Part shown: one piece after another, positions 15,833 through 25,123 of the stretch | How positions within the stretch are numbered: position 1 is the stretch's first letter | Layout: every line of letters begins with the position of its first letter | NCBI GenBank assembly: GCA_965119215.1 | Contig: CBCPKK010000017.1 | Coordinates: 1-64,000, forward strand | Origin: Buttiauxella sp965119215 | GTDB lineage: Bacteria; Pseudomonadota; Gammaproteobacteria; Enterobacterales; Enterobacteriaceae | Direction: 5' to 3' | DNA: 64,000 bases | Translations under genes and position numbers: made by a program | The notes under the pieces: model-generated | The model's database searches: none | What the model saw: only the letters and a program-made list of their open reading frames with translations | Told to the model about the DNA's origin: nothing

Positions 15833-18800
15833 TTAGCTTTCTGAATGTGCTTTGAGCGGGAAGCGCCTGCGCACCAGAACGAAGAATAATGGTACGAAGA
15901 ATATTGCCAGCACCGTAGCTGAAATCATCCCCCCCATTACCCCAGTCCCAACCGCGTGTTGGCTACCGGAACCTGCACCTGTGCTGGTGGCCATCGGCAG
16001 CACACCGAAGATAAACGCCAGTGAAGTCATCAGTATCGGACGTAAACGCTGTCGGCAGGCATCAAGCGTTGCGGCAACCAGTTCGTGTCCCCTGGCATTC
16101 ATATCGTTGGCAAATTCGACAATCAATATGGCGTTTTTGGCCGCTAGCCCGATAACCGTTAACAGCCCCACCTGGAAGTAAACGTCGTTTTCCAGCCCAC
16201 GCATCCAGGTTGCCAGCAGCGCACCAATCACGCCAAGTGGAACTACTAACATTACCGAGAACGGCACTGACCAACTTTCATAAAGTGCGGCCAGGCACAA
16301 GAACACCACCAGTAGAGAAATAGCGTAGAGCGCTGGAGCTTGTGCACCAGAAAGCCTTTCCTGATAAGACATACCCGTCCATTCAAGGCCAAAACCGGCA
16401 GGGAGTTTCTGCACCAGGTTTTCCATTATCTCCATGGCAGTACCAGTACTGATGCCCGGAGCCGCTTCACCGACAATCTCTAACGATGAATAGCCGTTAT
16501 AGCGCTCAAGACGCGGTGAGCCGGTTTCCCAATGTGATGTTGCGAACGCGGAGAACGGCACCATTCCGCCATCTTTATTACGCACATACCATTGGTTGAT
16601 ATCGTCCGGCAACATGCGGTATTTGGCCGCTGCCTGTACATAAACTTTCTTCACGCGGCCGCGATCCATAAAGTCATTTACATAGCTCGAGCCCCAGGCT
16701 GTTTGCAACGTATTGTTAATATCGTCGATGGACACACCCAAAGCCTGAGCTTTACGCTGGTCGATATCAATCTGCATTTGCGGGCTGTCGTCCAGACCGT
16801 TGTGGCGCACACGAGTCAGCGAGCCATCATTCCCCGCCATTTCAAGCAATTGGTCACGAGCCTTCATCAACGCGAGGTGTCCGGCACCAGCGTGATCCTG
16901 CAATTCCATATCAAAACCGGCAGCATTGCCCAGCCCGTTAATGGCTGGTGGGCTGCTGGCGATAACCTGAGCTTCCTTAATTTTACGGAATGCTTTGGTG
17001 GCACGTTCAATGATGGCAAAAGAGCTGCCAGTGCTGGAATCTCTGTCATCCCAATCTTTCAGACGAACAAACATTCGAGCCACGTTTTGCCCGTTCCCTC
17101 CAGGCCCGGCACCAATTGTCGAGAATACCGACAGCACGTTGTCCTTTTCCTGAGTCAGATAATACTGCTCGATACGGTCAACGATTTTCAGGGTTTGCTG
17201 CTGGGTTGAGCCGCTCGGGAGTTGCACTGATGTCGTAAACACGCCACGGTCTTCCAGCGGTAAGAAGGAGGTTGGCAAACGCATAAACAGGAACACCATT
17301 CCGCCAAGCAGCAGGCCGTATATCAGCATCCAGCGCACGCTATGGGCGAGTATTTTCCCCACTCCATTCTCATAGCGTTCAGCGTTACGGTTAAACATGC
17401 GGTTAAACCAGCCGAAGAAACCTTTCTGGCCGTGCTGTTCACCTTTATGCAGTGGTTTGAGGATAGTGGCGCAAAGCGCAGGTGTCAGAATCAACGCAAC
17501 CAGAACCGATAACACCATGGCGGAAACAATGGTGATGGAGAACTGGCGATAAATTGCTCCAGTAGTGCCACCGAAGAATGCCATCGGAACGAATACTGCC
17601 GACAGCACCATGGCAATCCCTACCAATGCACCCTGAATCTGGCCCATCGATTTACGGGTTGCCTCTTTGGGCGACAATCCTTCTTCGCTCATGATGCGTT
17701 CGACGTTTTCTACCACTACGATGGCGTCATCCACCAACAAGCCGATAGCCAGAACCATGGCAAACATCGTCAGGGTGTTAATACTGTAGCCAAAGGCATA
17801 GAGCACCGAGAAGGTACCCAAAAGCACCACTGGCACGGCGATAGTTGGAATCAGCGTGGCACGGAAATTCTGTAAAAACAGATACATAACCAGGAAAACC
17901 AGCAGGATGGCTTCCAGCAGTGTTTTCACTACGTCTTTGATAGATGCTTTTACGAAGGGGGTCGTTTCATAGGCGATTTTTGCTTCTAGCCCGTGCGGGA
18001 AAAACTGCGAAAGCTCTTCGATTTTCGCCCGCGCAAGCGCATCGGTTTCCATTTCGTTGGCACCGGAAGCAAGCTTAATCCCAAGCCCTGATGCGGCTTG
18101 CCCGTTATAGCGGCTCAGGAAGTCATATTTTTCTGCGCCTAACTCAACGCTTGCAACATCACCGAGTGACACGACTGAACCATCCTGATTCACGCGCAGA
18201 GTAATATCTTTAAATTGTTGCGGCGTTTGCAGTAATGACTGGGCATTAATGGTGGCATTTAGCGCCTGCATATCAACAGACGGCGTACCGCCAAGCTGCC
18301 CCACGGCAATCTGCGCGTTCTGGGAGCTAATGGCATCAACCACATCTTGTGTGGTCATCTGATAACTGGTGAGTTTTGTCGGATCCAGCCAGATTCGCAT
18401 CGAGTACTGCGAGCCGTAGGCGTCCACGCTGCCCACGCCATTAATACGGCTGAGCGGGTCCTGAACGTTACTGGCAACATAGTCGGCAATATCTTGCTTA
18501 TCCATACTGCCGTCAGAAGAAACAAATGCCACCATCAAAATGTTGGTGTCGCCGGTTTTATTTACCGTAACGCCTTGAGTTTGTACCGCCTGCGGCAATT
18601 TACGTAATGCCGACTGCAACTGGTTTTGCACCTGTTGCACTGCTTCGTCAGGATCGGTTCCGGCTTTAAAACTCAGGGTAATGGTGGCCTGACCCGCGCT
18701 GCTGCTCTGGGAGGACATATACATCATGTTGTCCAGGCCGGTCATGTTCTGCTCGATAACCTGGGTTACCGTGTTTTCCAGCGTTTGCGCAGAAGCGCCA

Positions 18801-18949
18801 GGATAGTTTGCCGTAATACGCACGTTTGGCGGGGCGAGGTCGGGATATTGCTCAACAGGAAGTGAAAAAATAGCCAGCGCACCGGTAAGGCACAAAATAA
18901 TGGCCAACACCCAGGCAAAAATGGGGCGATTGATAAAGAAATTCGCCAT
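15833..18949 (-). CDS. acrD: RND multidrug efflux transporter AcrD
   Basis: This is a 1038-residue inner-membrane RND pump (MANFFINRPIFAWVLAIILC at the start). It has two halves of six membrane helices and large periplasmic loops. The proton-relay aspartates lie in helix 4 (AIGLLVDDAIVVVENVER) and the relay lysine in GLAAKNAILIVEFA. In E. coli AcrD exports aminoglycosides and other amphiphilic compounds together with AcrA and TolC. Closest agreement is with AcrD rather than AcrB, and the position between yffB and narQ supports this. No periplasmic adaptor gene lies beside it, as in E. coli. A BaeR or CpxR site was not identified. Confidence 0.96.
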   Translation of the reverse strand: MANFFINRPIFAWVLAIILCLTGALAIFSLPVEQYPDLAPPNVRITANYPGASAQTLENTVTQVIEQNMTGLDNMMYMSSQSSSAGQATITLSFKAGTDPDEAVQQVQNQLQSALRKLPQAVQTQGVTVNKTGDTNILMVAFVSSDGSMDKQDIADYVASNVQDPLSRINGVGSVDAYGSQYSMRIWLDPTKLTSYQMTTQDVVDAISSQNAQIAVGQLGGTPSVDMQALNATINAQSLLQTPQQFKDITLRVNQDGSVVSLGDVASVELGAEKYDFLSRYNGQAASGLGIKLASGANEMETDALARAKIEELSQFFPHGLEAKIAYETTPFVKASIKDVVKTLLEAILLVFLVMYLFLQNFRATLIPTIAVPVVLLGTFSVLYAFGYSINTLTMFAMVLAIGLLVDDAIVVVENVERIMSEEGLSPKEATRKSMGQIQGALVGIAMVLSAVFVPMAFFGGTTGAIYRQFSITIVSAMVLSVLVALILTPALCATILKPLHKGEQHGQKGFFGWFNRMFNRNAERYENGVGKILAHSVRWMLIYGLLLGGMVFLFMRLPTSFLPLEDRGVFTTSVQLPSGSTQQQTLKIVDRIEQYYLTQEKDNVLSVFSTIGAGPGGNGQNVARMFVRLKDWDDRDSSTGSSFAIIERATKAFRKIKEAQVIASSPPAINGLGNAAGFDMELQDHAGAGHLALMKARDQLLEMAGNDGSLTRVRHNGLDDSPQMQIDIDQRKAQALGVSIDDINNTLQTAWGSSYVNDFMDRGRVKKVYVQAAAKYRMLPDDINQWYVRNKDGGMVPFSAFATSHWETGSPRLERYNGYSSLEIVGEAAPGISTGTAMEIMENLVQKLPAGFGLEWTGMSYQERLSGAQAPALYAISLLVVFLCLAALYESWSVPFSVMLVVPLGVIGALLATWMRGLENDVYFQVGLLTVIGLAAKNAILIVEFANDMNARGHELVAATLDACRQRLRPILMTSLAFIFGVLPMATSTGAGSGSQHAVGTGVMGGMISATVLAIFFVPLFFVLVRRRFPLKAHSES

Positions 18950-19086
18950 TCAGTCAGGACCTCGTCAGTACTTCAAATTATGATTATTGATATCAGCCGT
19001 CACTGTAGCCTTAACTGTAAGTCCAAACGTGGAGAAATTAAGAAGATATTGTAAATTATCTCGCGCTTTGTAGAGTTTAGTGTGGC

Positions 19087-19731
19087 TTAAAACCCTCGGC
19101 TTTCAAGGAATAGCACGGTTGCCGCGACTCTGGAACGCACCTGAAGTTTACGCAATAAATTCCGAATATGAACTTTTACTGTCTCTTCCGAAATATGCAG
19201 ACCGGATGCAATTTGCTTGTTAGATAAGCCTCTGGCGACCTCCTGCAACACATCCAGCTCACGTTCAGTCAACACGGTGAAAGGGTTATCGCTGCGTTTT
19301 TCAGTGCCGCGTGTGCGTAAATACTCTGCGACTTGTTCGCTGTAGGCTTCACCTTCTGTTGCGCCACGGCGGATATCTTCGAGCAGCACTTCCGGGTCAC
19401 TGTCTTTAAGCAAGTAGCCGTCGGCTCCGGCATCAATCAGGGTGAAAATATCGCTGCGTGAATCTGAGACAGTCAGCACTACGATACGCGCACTGACGCC
19501 ATCACGGCGCAGGGCGTTTAGCGTATCGAGCCCACTCAAACCTTTCATATTCAAATCGAGCAAGATGAGATCGGGGGCCAGTCGATTTGCCAGGCTGATA
19601 GCCTCTGCACCGCTGCTGGCTTCACCTGCTACGGTAAAACGGTCATCCATTTCGAGCAACTGGCGAATACCACGACGCATTAACGGATGATCATCGACGA
19701 TCAATACCTGGCAGACAATTTTCTCACTCAT
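19087..19731 (-). CDS. narP: Nitrate/nitrite response regulator NarP
   Basis: This is a 214-residue response regulator. The receiver domain has the acidic pair (IVDDHPLMRRG), phospho-acceptor Asp59 (LLDLNMKG) and the conserved lysine (YLLKDSDPEVLLE). A LuxR-type helix-turn-helix follows (LTERELDVLQEVARGLSNKQ, ending VHIRNLLRKLQVRSRVAATV). The sequence agrees with NarP, not NarL. Activated NarP binds TACYNMT heptamers as 7-2-7 repeats, such as the one upstream of napF in this window. The start MSEKIVC is preferred to an upstream ATG that overlaps narQ. It follows narQ after 31 bases, whereas in E. coli narP lies far from narQ beside the ccm genes. Confidence 0.92.
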   Translation of the reverse strand: MSEKIVCQVLIVDDHPLMRRGIRQLLEMDDRFTVAGEASSGAEAISLANRLAPDLILLDLNMKGLSGLDTLNALRRDGVSARIVVLTVSDSRSDIFTLIDAGADGYLLKDSDPEVLLEDIRRGATEGEAYSEQVAEYLRTRGTEKRSDNPFTVLTERELDVLQEVARGLSNKQIASGLHISEETVKVHIRNLLRKLQVRSRVAATVLFLESRGF

Positions 19732-19762
19732 CACAACCCCACTATTGTTCACATTTTTATCG

Positions 19763-21478
19763 TTATAAATTTGCTGATGTTTCATGCGTCGCCTGTTCTG
19801 ACGGCGGCGAACGAAAATTCATCGTAATCAAAGTCCCACCCTGTACAGGGCGGGAAATAGTCAGCTCGCCACCCAAGCGGGCGGCGCGCTCATGCATAAT
19901 ATTTAATCCGTAATGCCCTTCTGGTTCCGTCAGGCTGGCAATCCCGCGGCCATCATCAAGAATATTCACCGTATGAATCCCTGTAAGGGATGTACTACAG
20001 CTTACGGATATTTTACGTGCTTGCGCATGTTTAATCGCATTAAGCACACCTTCACGGATAATTTGTAACAGATGCACCTGCTGTGGGGCATCCAGCGCCT
20101 GAGTGGGAATATGGCAATCAAGCGTAATCGCGGCGTCTGTCTGGTTACGCAGCGGGGCAATCATTTCCTGCAAGGCTGCGGTTAAATCTGCTTGCTGGAG
20201 TGTCAGACGGAATGTCGTTAATAGCTCACGCAACTGGCGATACGCATCGTTAAGCGCCTGGGAAAAATCAGCAATTATGTTCTGTGCGGATGTGTTATCA
20301 GCGGGTACGGCACGCTTTAGCAGAGCCAACTGAATCCGTAAATAAGAGAGCACTTGCGCAAGTGAATCATGTAACTCGCGGGCAATGGTTGCACGTTCTT
20401 CCATCAGCAATAATTGTTGGTAATGTTTTTGCGCCTGATTGAAATACAGGCCGCGTCCCAACATATTGGCCAGGCTTTGCATCAACGGAAGCGGCGGGAG
20501 GCCTGTTGGAGCCTGCCAGCGCAGCAAACCTAATTCCTCATCTTCAAGGATAATCGGCAATGTTTGCCACTCTTCATTATCTAGCTGAACACCGTCTTGT
20601 ATTTTCCAGTTTTCACCGGTTTTCATTTCAAGATAATTGACCGGTGTTTTCTGGCGGACCTGCTGTAAAACCCGTTCGAAACAGTGCTGATCGATGGTGC
20701 TGACGGTGAGCGCCTGCGAGCAGGCATACAGCACTTCCAGCGTTCGGTTGGCCTCCTGCAAATCCAGCGTTTTTTCCTGCACGCTCTCTTCAAGTGAACG
20801 ATAGAGTTTTTGCAGCTCGCCAGACATACGCGTGAAAGTATGTGCTAACAAACCCAGTTCATTCGGCAATTGCGTATTCAGCGGCGGGTAGTTGAATTCA
20901 CCGCGTTCAATAGATGCACTGGCTTCCATAAGTTTGTTCAGCGGTGCCACAACCTGATGGCGGAAACGGCGCAAGGTAAAAAAGACCAGCGTGAAAATGG
21001 CAATAAAACCGACTACCGAGGCCATCACCACCTGCATCATTTTGCGTTCGGCATAATGTTGAAGTGCTAAAACAAACAGATCGATTTGTGCCACATAGCC
21101 GGTGATGTTGTCCTGATACCATTGCAGGTCGCCGCGCCTTAGATGGCTTTCCATCTCAATCCAGGCATGATTAATGCTGTCAAAGCGGTTACGCACTTCA
21201 GTGGGGACCCAGAATTTATCTAATTTTGTCAGGGCTGGTGAGCGTAACGACTGGCTGTACTGTTCAAGATGGTCATCTAATTGTGCACGGTCGCCCTGCA
21301 AATCATAACCAAGGCGATAACTCTGCATACGCAATGAACCGGCCACATTCACCGCCTCTGCATCACGTAAACTGCTGGCAAGGGTCAGCATCGCGATGCC
21401 TGTGGAAAGCAGCGATAGCAATACGATGTAAAAGAAGGCGCGGGCCAGGCTCGTTGAGAGCGAGCGTTTTACTATCAC
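19763..21478 (-). CDS. narQ: Nitrate/nitrite sensor histidine kinase NarQ
   Basis: This is a 571-residue membrane sensor. Transmembrane helix 1 is followed by the periplasmic P-box (NVAGSLRMQSYRLGYDL) that senses nitrate and nitrite. Transmembrane helix 2 comes next, then a HAMP segment, a central cysteine-containing region, the phospho-acceptor histidine (TIARELHDSLAQVLSYL) and an ATPase domain (DDGRGI, GHYGLNIMHERA). It phosphorylates NarP and NarL. It lies divergent from aegA and upstream of narP, with which it forms a likely operon. Confidence 0.96.
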   Translation of the reverse strand: MIVKRSLSTSLARAFFYIVLLSLLSTGIAMLTLASSLRDAEAVNVAGSLRMQSYRLGYDLQGDRAQLDDHLEQYSQSLRSPALTKLDKFWVPTEVRNRFDSINHAWIEMESHLRRGDLQWYQDNITGYVAQIDLFVLALQHYAERKMMQVVMASVVGFIAIFTLVFFTLRRFRHQVVAPLNKLMEASASIERGEFNYPPLNTQLPNELGLLAHTFTRMSGELQKLYRSLEESVQEKTLDLQEANRTLEVLYACSQALTVSTIDQHCFERVLQQVRQKTPVNYLEMKTGENWKIQDGVQLDNEEWQTLPIILEDEELGLLRWQAPTGLPPLPLMQSLANMLGRGLYFNQAQKHYQQLLLMEERATIARELHDSLAQVLSYLRIQLALLKRAVPADNTSAQNIIADFSQALNDAYRQLRELLTTFRLTLQQADLTAALQEMIAPLRNQTDAAITLDCHIPTQALDAPQQVHLLQIIREGVLNAIKHAQARKISVSCSTSLTGIHTVNILDDGRGIASLTEPEGHYGLNIMHERAARLGGELTISRPVQGGTLITMNFRSPPSEQATHETSANL

Positions 21479-21720
21479 CGTGTAATAACCCTTAGAAACT
21501 ATAGAGAGCGCAACGTACCAGAAACTGGCGTGACCACAAATTTTTGTTGCTTATATTTCGGCATATCTTCCAAAACAACCTTAATCCTGCAAAACAAAAT
21601 CATGCGGAACAACGTTTCATTAAACACGAAAAGAAATTGATCCTTACCAGGTTATTAGCAGATTTCAGTGCAAACTGGGCAAATGACCATTGCCAGCGAA
21701 GACATCGCCAGGTAATAACA

Positions 21721-21770
21721 TACCCCTATAAAAAATAAGCCTCCTGTTTGCAAAAACAGGCCAAGGGGTA
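21721..21770 (+). promoter_or_regulatory. aegA leader with nested inverted repeats
   Basis: TACCCCT at 21721-21727 and AGGGGTA at 21764-21770 are inverted copies of a NarP/NarL-type heptamer. They enclose a perfect hairpin, CCTGTTT/AAACAGG, at 21743-21760. The right copy overlaps the AAGGGG ribosome binding site of aegA. If transcribed, the outer arms could pair and cover that site; on DNA, the heptamers could instead bind NarP. The spacing is far from the usual 7-2-7 arrangement. Confidence 0.4.
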
Positions 21771-21773
21771 AAG

Positions 21774-23771
21774 ATGAATCGTTTTGTTCTTGCCAATGCA
21801 CAGCTTTGTATCGGTTGTCATGCTTGTGAGGTTGCCTGTGTGATGGCCCACAACGAAGATAAGCATGTTCTGACCACCCAACAATTTCAGCCCCGAATTA
21901 CGGTTATTAAACATGAAGGCCGTCGCAATGCGGTGACGTGTCGCCATTGCGAAGATGCCCCATGCGCCAGCAGCTGCCCTAATGAAGCGATTTCACGCGC
22001 AAACGAAAGCGTGCAGGTGAATCAGCAAAAATGTATCGGCTGTAAATCTTGTGTCGTGGCGTGCCCGTTCGGTGCGATGCAAATCATCACTGTTCCGCTG
22101 AATAATGGCCGTTCCGTTAAAGCCAACGCCCATAAATGCGATTTATGTAATGACCGTGAAAACGGCCCAGCATGCGTGGAAAACTGCCCGAGTAAGGCAC
22201 TGAAATTAATCAATAGCGAGACGCTAGCTGCACTGGCAAAAGCTCGGCGTCTACGCTCTGCGGCTCAAGAAGCTCAGCCGTGGCACAGCAGCGCACAGCA
22301 AATAGCGCAACAGCAGCCATTGGATACCGATTTAAGTAAAGTGAACAAAATGCGTGCTACACCCGCGCGAGTCGACCCGGACAAAATCGACCTGACTTTA
22401 CGCAAAACTGGTTTTGCCGAAATTTATCAGACCTTTGATAAAGCCCAGGCAGAGGGGCAGGCAGACCGCTGCCTGAAGTGTGGTGAACACAGTATTTGTG
22501 AATGGACTTGCCCGCTACACAACCATATTCCGCACTGGATTGAACTCGTCAAAGAGGGGCGCATTCTGGAAGCGGTGGAGCTTTCGCACCAGACGAACTG
22601 CTTGCCGGAAGTCACCGGACGCGTATGTCCACAAGACCGGTTGTGTGAAAGTGCCTGTACGCTTAAAGACGAATACGGCGCTGTTACTATCGGTAATATC
22701 GAACGCTATATTTCCGATAAAGCCTTTGCCAGCGGATGGACGCCCGATCTCTCTTACGTTAAGCCAACAGACCGCCGCGTGGCGGTGATTGGCGCGGGGC
22801 CAGCCGGGCTTGCATGCGCTGATATTCTGGCGCGCAACGGAATCAAGGCTACAGTGTTTGACCGTCATCCTGAAATTGGTGGGCTGCTGACATTCGGTAT
22901 TCCTGCGTTCAAACTGGATAAATCGCTGTTAAGCCGTCGCCGCGGAATCTTCAGCGCGATGGGGATTGAATTCAAACTGAATACTGAGATCGGCCACGAC
23001 ATTTCCCTGGAAACGGTTCTGGCAGACTTTGACGCGGTGTTTGTTGGCGTCGGCACCTATCGTTCAATGAAAGCCGGGTTGCCGAACGAAGATGCGCCAG
23101 GCGTTTATGATGCGCTACCGTTCCTGATTGCCAATACGAAACAGGTCATGGGCTTACCAGAACTGCCGGATGAGCCGTATATCAACATGGCGGGTAAGAA
23201 AGTTGTGGTGCTTGGCGGGGGAGATACCGCGATGGACTGTGTACGCACTTCTATTCGCCACGGTGCCGAACAAGTTACGTGCGCGTATCGCCGTGACGAG
23301 GCCAACATGCCAGGCTCTAAAAAAGAAGTCAAAAATGCCCGTGAAGAAGGAGCCAGGTTTGAGTTCAACGTGCAGCCGCTGAATATTGAACTGGACGATA
23401 GCGGGCGCGTGTTGGGCATCCGCATGTTGCGCACCCAAATGGGTGAACCAGACGAGCAAGGCCGCCGCCGTCCGGAACCCGTTCAGGGCTCGGAATTTAT
23501 CATGCCAGCGGATGCCGTGATCATGGCGTTCGGTTTCCATCCGCATGGTATGCCGTGGCTGGAAGAACAAAGTGTGAAGCTCGATAGCTGGGGGCGAATT
23601 ATCGCCAGCGTCGAAGATAAATTACGTTACCAGACCAGCAACCCGAAAATCTTCGCGGGTGGGGATGCCGTTCGTGGTGCTGACTTGGTTGTGACCGCAA
23701 TGGCAGAAGGCCGCCATGCTGCCGCGGGAATAATGGAGTATCTTGCCGTTCCGCCTCAACGCCTTAATTAA
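21774..23771 (+). CDS. aegA: AegA: iron-sulfur flavoprotein, glutamate synthase small subunit-like oxidoreductase
   Basis: This is a 665-residue protein in two parts. The N-terminal ferredoxin-like region carries four-cysteine clusters (CIGCHACEVAC, CRHCEDAPCASSC, CIGCKSCVVAC, CDLCNDRENGPAC). The C-terminal part is a GltD-like FAD/NAD(P) oxidoreductase with its own cysteine motif (CLKCGEHSICEWTC), a GAGPAGLACADIL dinucleotide fold and a second GGGDTAMDC fold. In E. coli AegA is expressed anaerobically and is linked to formate-dependent urate breakdown. It is divergent from narQ, as expected. Confidence 0.95.
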   Translation: MNRFVLANAQLCIGCHACEVACVMAHNEDKHVLTTQQFQPRITVIKHEGRRNAVTCRHCEDAPCASSCPNEAISRANESVQVNQQKCIGCKSCVVACPFGAMQIITVPLNNGRSVKANAHKCDLCNDRENGPACVENCPSKALKLINSETLAALAKARRLRSAAQEAQPWHSSAQQIAQQQPLDTDLSKVNKMRATPARVDPDKIDLTLRKTGFAEIYQTFDKAQAEGQADRCLKCGEHSICEWTCPLHNHIPHWIELVKEGRILEAVELSHQTNCLPEVTGRVCPQDRLCESACTLKDEYGAVTIGNIERYISDKAFASGWTPDLSYVKPTDRRVAVIGAGPAGLACADILARNGIKATVFDRHPEIGGLLTFGIPAFKLDKSLLSRRRGIFSAMGIEFKLNTEIGHDISLETVLADFDAVFVGVGTYRSMKAGLPNEDAPGVYDALPFLIANTKQVMGLPELPDEPYINMAGKKVVVLGGGDTAMDCVRTSIRHGAEQVTCAYRRDEANMPGSKKEVKNAREEGARFEFNVQPLNIELDDSGRVLGIRMLRTQMGEPDEQGRRRPEPVQGSEFIMPADAVIMAFGFHPHGMPWLEEQSVKLDSWGRIIASVEDKLRYQTSNPKIFAGGDAVRGADLVVTAMAEGRHAAAGIMEYLAVPPQRLN

Positions 23772-24007
23772 TCGTTAATTTTACCTTGGTTCTAGCCACG
23801 CCTATCGAAAATGGTGGGCATATCACTTGCTGCAAAAGACTCAGCATTCCCGATAACTATGATCCTTCATTGGCAGACATGAAATCTGAGTTTCTGGGAA
23901 TGATTTCGCGGAAATGGAGATAAAACGGAAGTTTTTTTCGGTTAAGCTGTAACCATGTTTTGATACAGCATCTCGGCCAGAATAATGGTTCAGGAACCCG
24001 ACCTATA

Positions 24008-24946
24008 ATGGAAAAAAACATCCCGCGGCTGCCACATGACCCGCATATGTGTCGCAGTTATGAAAAAAAGACTCGTAGCCCGCTGGCACTCTATTCAGAG
24101 TATCAGCGTATGGATGTCGAGCTGCGGACACCATTAGCAATGACTTACAGCCACTGGCATGGTCAGGTCGAGGTGAATGTACCGTTTGATGGCGATGTCG
24201 AATATCTAATCAATGACGAAGTGGTGCGGATCAAAGAGGGTTATATCACCCTCTTTTGGGCTTGTACGCCTCATCAACTCACTAACGCTGGCCACTGTAA
24301 ACAGATGGCGATATTCAACTTACCCATGCATTTGTTTTTATCCTGGCCGTTGGATCGTGAACTGATTAATCACGTAACTCATGGAATGGTGATTAAATCG
24401 TTATCAGCGCAGCAACTCAGTATTTTTGAAGTTCAGCGCTGGCAGCGCGAACTCAATAGCGATAATGAGCAGATTCGCCAGTTAGCTGTCGATGAAATTG
24501 CCTTAATGCTCAAGCGTTTCAGTCTCTCTGGTTGGCAGCCTGTACTAGTTAATAAAACTTCGCGTATTTTGAAGAATAGTATTTCGCGGCATTCGCAGTT
24601 TTACGTGAGCCAGATGCTTGAATTTATTGCCACCCACTGTGACAAGATACTGACAGTCAATGCCATTGCTGAACACGTTAAGCTTAACGCAAACTATGCT
24701 ATGGGTATTTTCCAGCAGGTGATGCAACTCACCATGAAACAGTATATTACCGCAATGCGTATTAACCATGTGCGAGCACTGCTCAGTGATACCGACAAGA
24801 CGATCCTTGATATAGCTACGATTGCTGGTTTTCGTTCCAGTAGTCGTTTTTATAGCACTTTTAATAAATATGTCGGTATGCCACCACAGCAATATCGTAA
24901 GTTGAGTCAACAACGACGTTATCCTCAGCCCTACACGGAGAGTTAA
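24008..24946 (+). CDS. melR: MelR-like AraC-family transcriptional activator
   Basis: This 312-residue regulator follows E. coli MelR closely along its length. Shared segments include RSPLALYSEYQRM, SHWHGQVEVNVPFDGDVEYL, LFWACTPHQLT and, in the helix-turn-helix half, LNANYAMGIFQ and KQYITAMRINHVRALLSDTD. MelR activates melAB in response to melibiose. Here no melA or melB lies alongside; the next genes encode an NhaC-family antiporter and a PLP enzyme. It is either a relocated MelR or a close paralogue with a new target. The ATG at 24008 is chosen over an upstream TTG at 23960; AGGAA about 12 bases before it is a weak ribosome binding site. Confidence 0.78.
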   Translation: MEKNIPRLPHDPHMCRSYEKKTRSPLALYSEYQRMDVELRTPLAMTYSHWHGQVEVNVPFDGDVEYLINDEVVRIKEGYITLFWACTPHQLTNAGHCKQMAIFNLPMHLFLSWPLDRELINHVTHGMVIKSLSAQQLSIFEVQRWQRELNSDNEQIRQLAVDEIALMLKRFSLSGWQPVLVNKTSRILKNSISRHSQFYVSQMLEFIATHCDKILTVNAIAEHVKLNANYAMGIFQQVMQLTMKQYITAMRINHVRALLSDTDKTILDIATIAGFRSSSRFYSTFNKYVGMPPQQYRKLSQQRRYPQPYTES

Positions 24947-24948
24947 AT

Positions 24949-24989
24949 ATATTGTTGAGGTGAAGCATTGTAGTAATGCTCAGCAATAT
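24949..24989 (+). terminator. Hairpin after the melR-like gene
   Basis: Outer arms ATATTGTTGAG/CTCAGCAATAT (one mismatch) and inner arms AGCATT/AATGCT form a long stem-loop immediately after the stop codon. A T-run appears only about 40 bases later, so termination is likely but not ideal in form. Confidence 0.5.
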
Positions 24990-25123
24990 AGTGAATTATG
25001 CATTTATTGAAATGTAGGGTTTTTCTGTGAATGCCTGTAGCTATATTGCTTAGGGGTAGGCGAGCTATCGTGGGTGTTTATTTTATCTGTTCAACTATTA
25101 ACAATTAACTATTGGATGGAATT

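Noticed and set aside
19087..19731. Assignment of the response regulator as NarL
   Set aside because: The receiver and output segments (HPLMRRG, SGLDTLNALRRDGV, KDSDPEVLLE, NLLRKLQVRSRVAATV) follow NarP rather than NarL.
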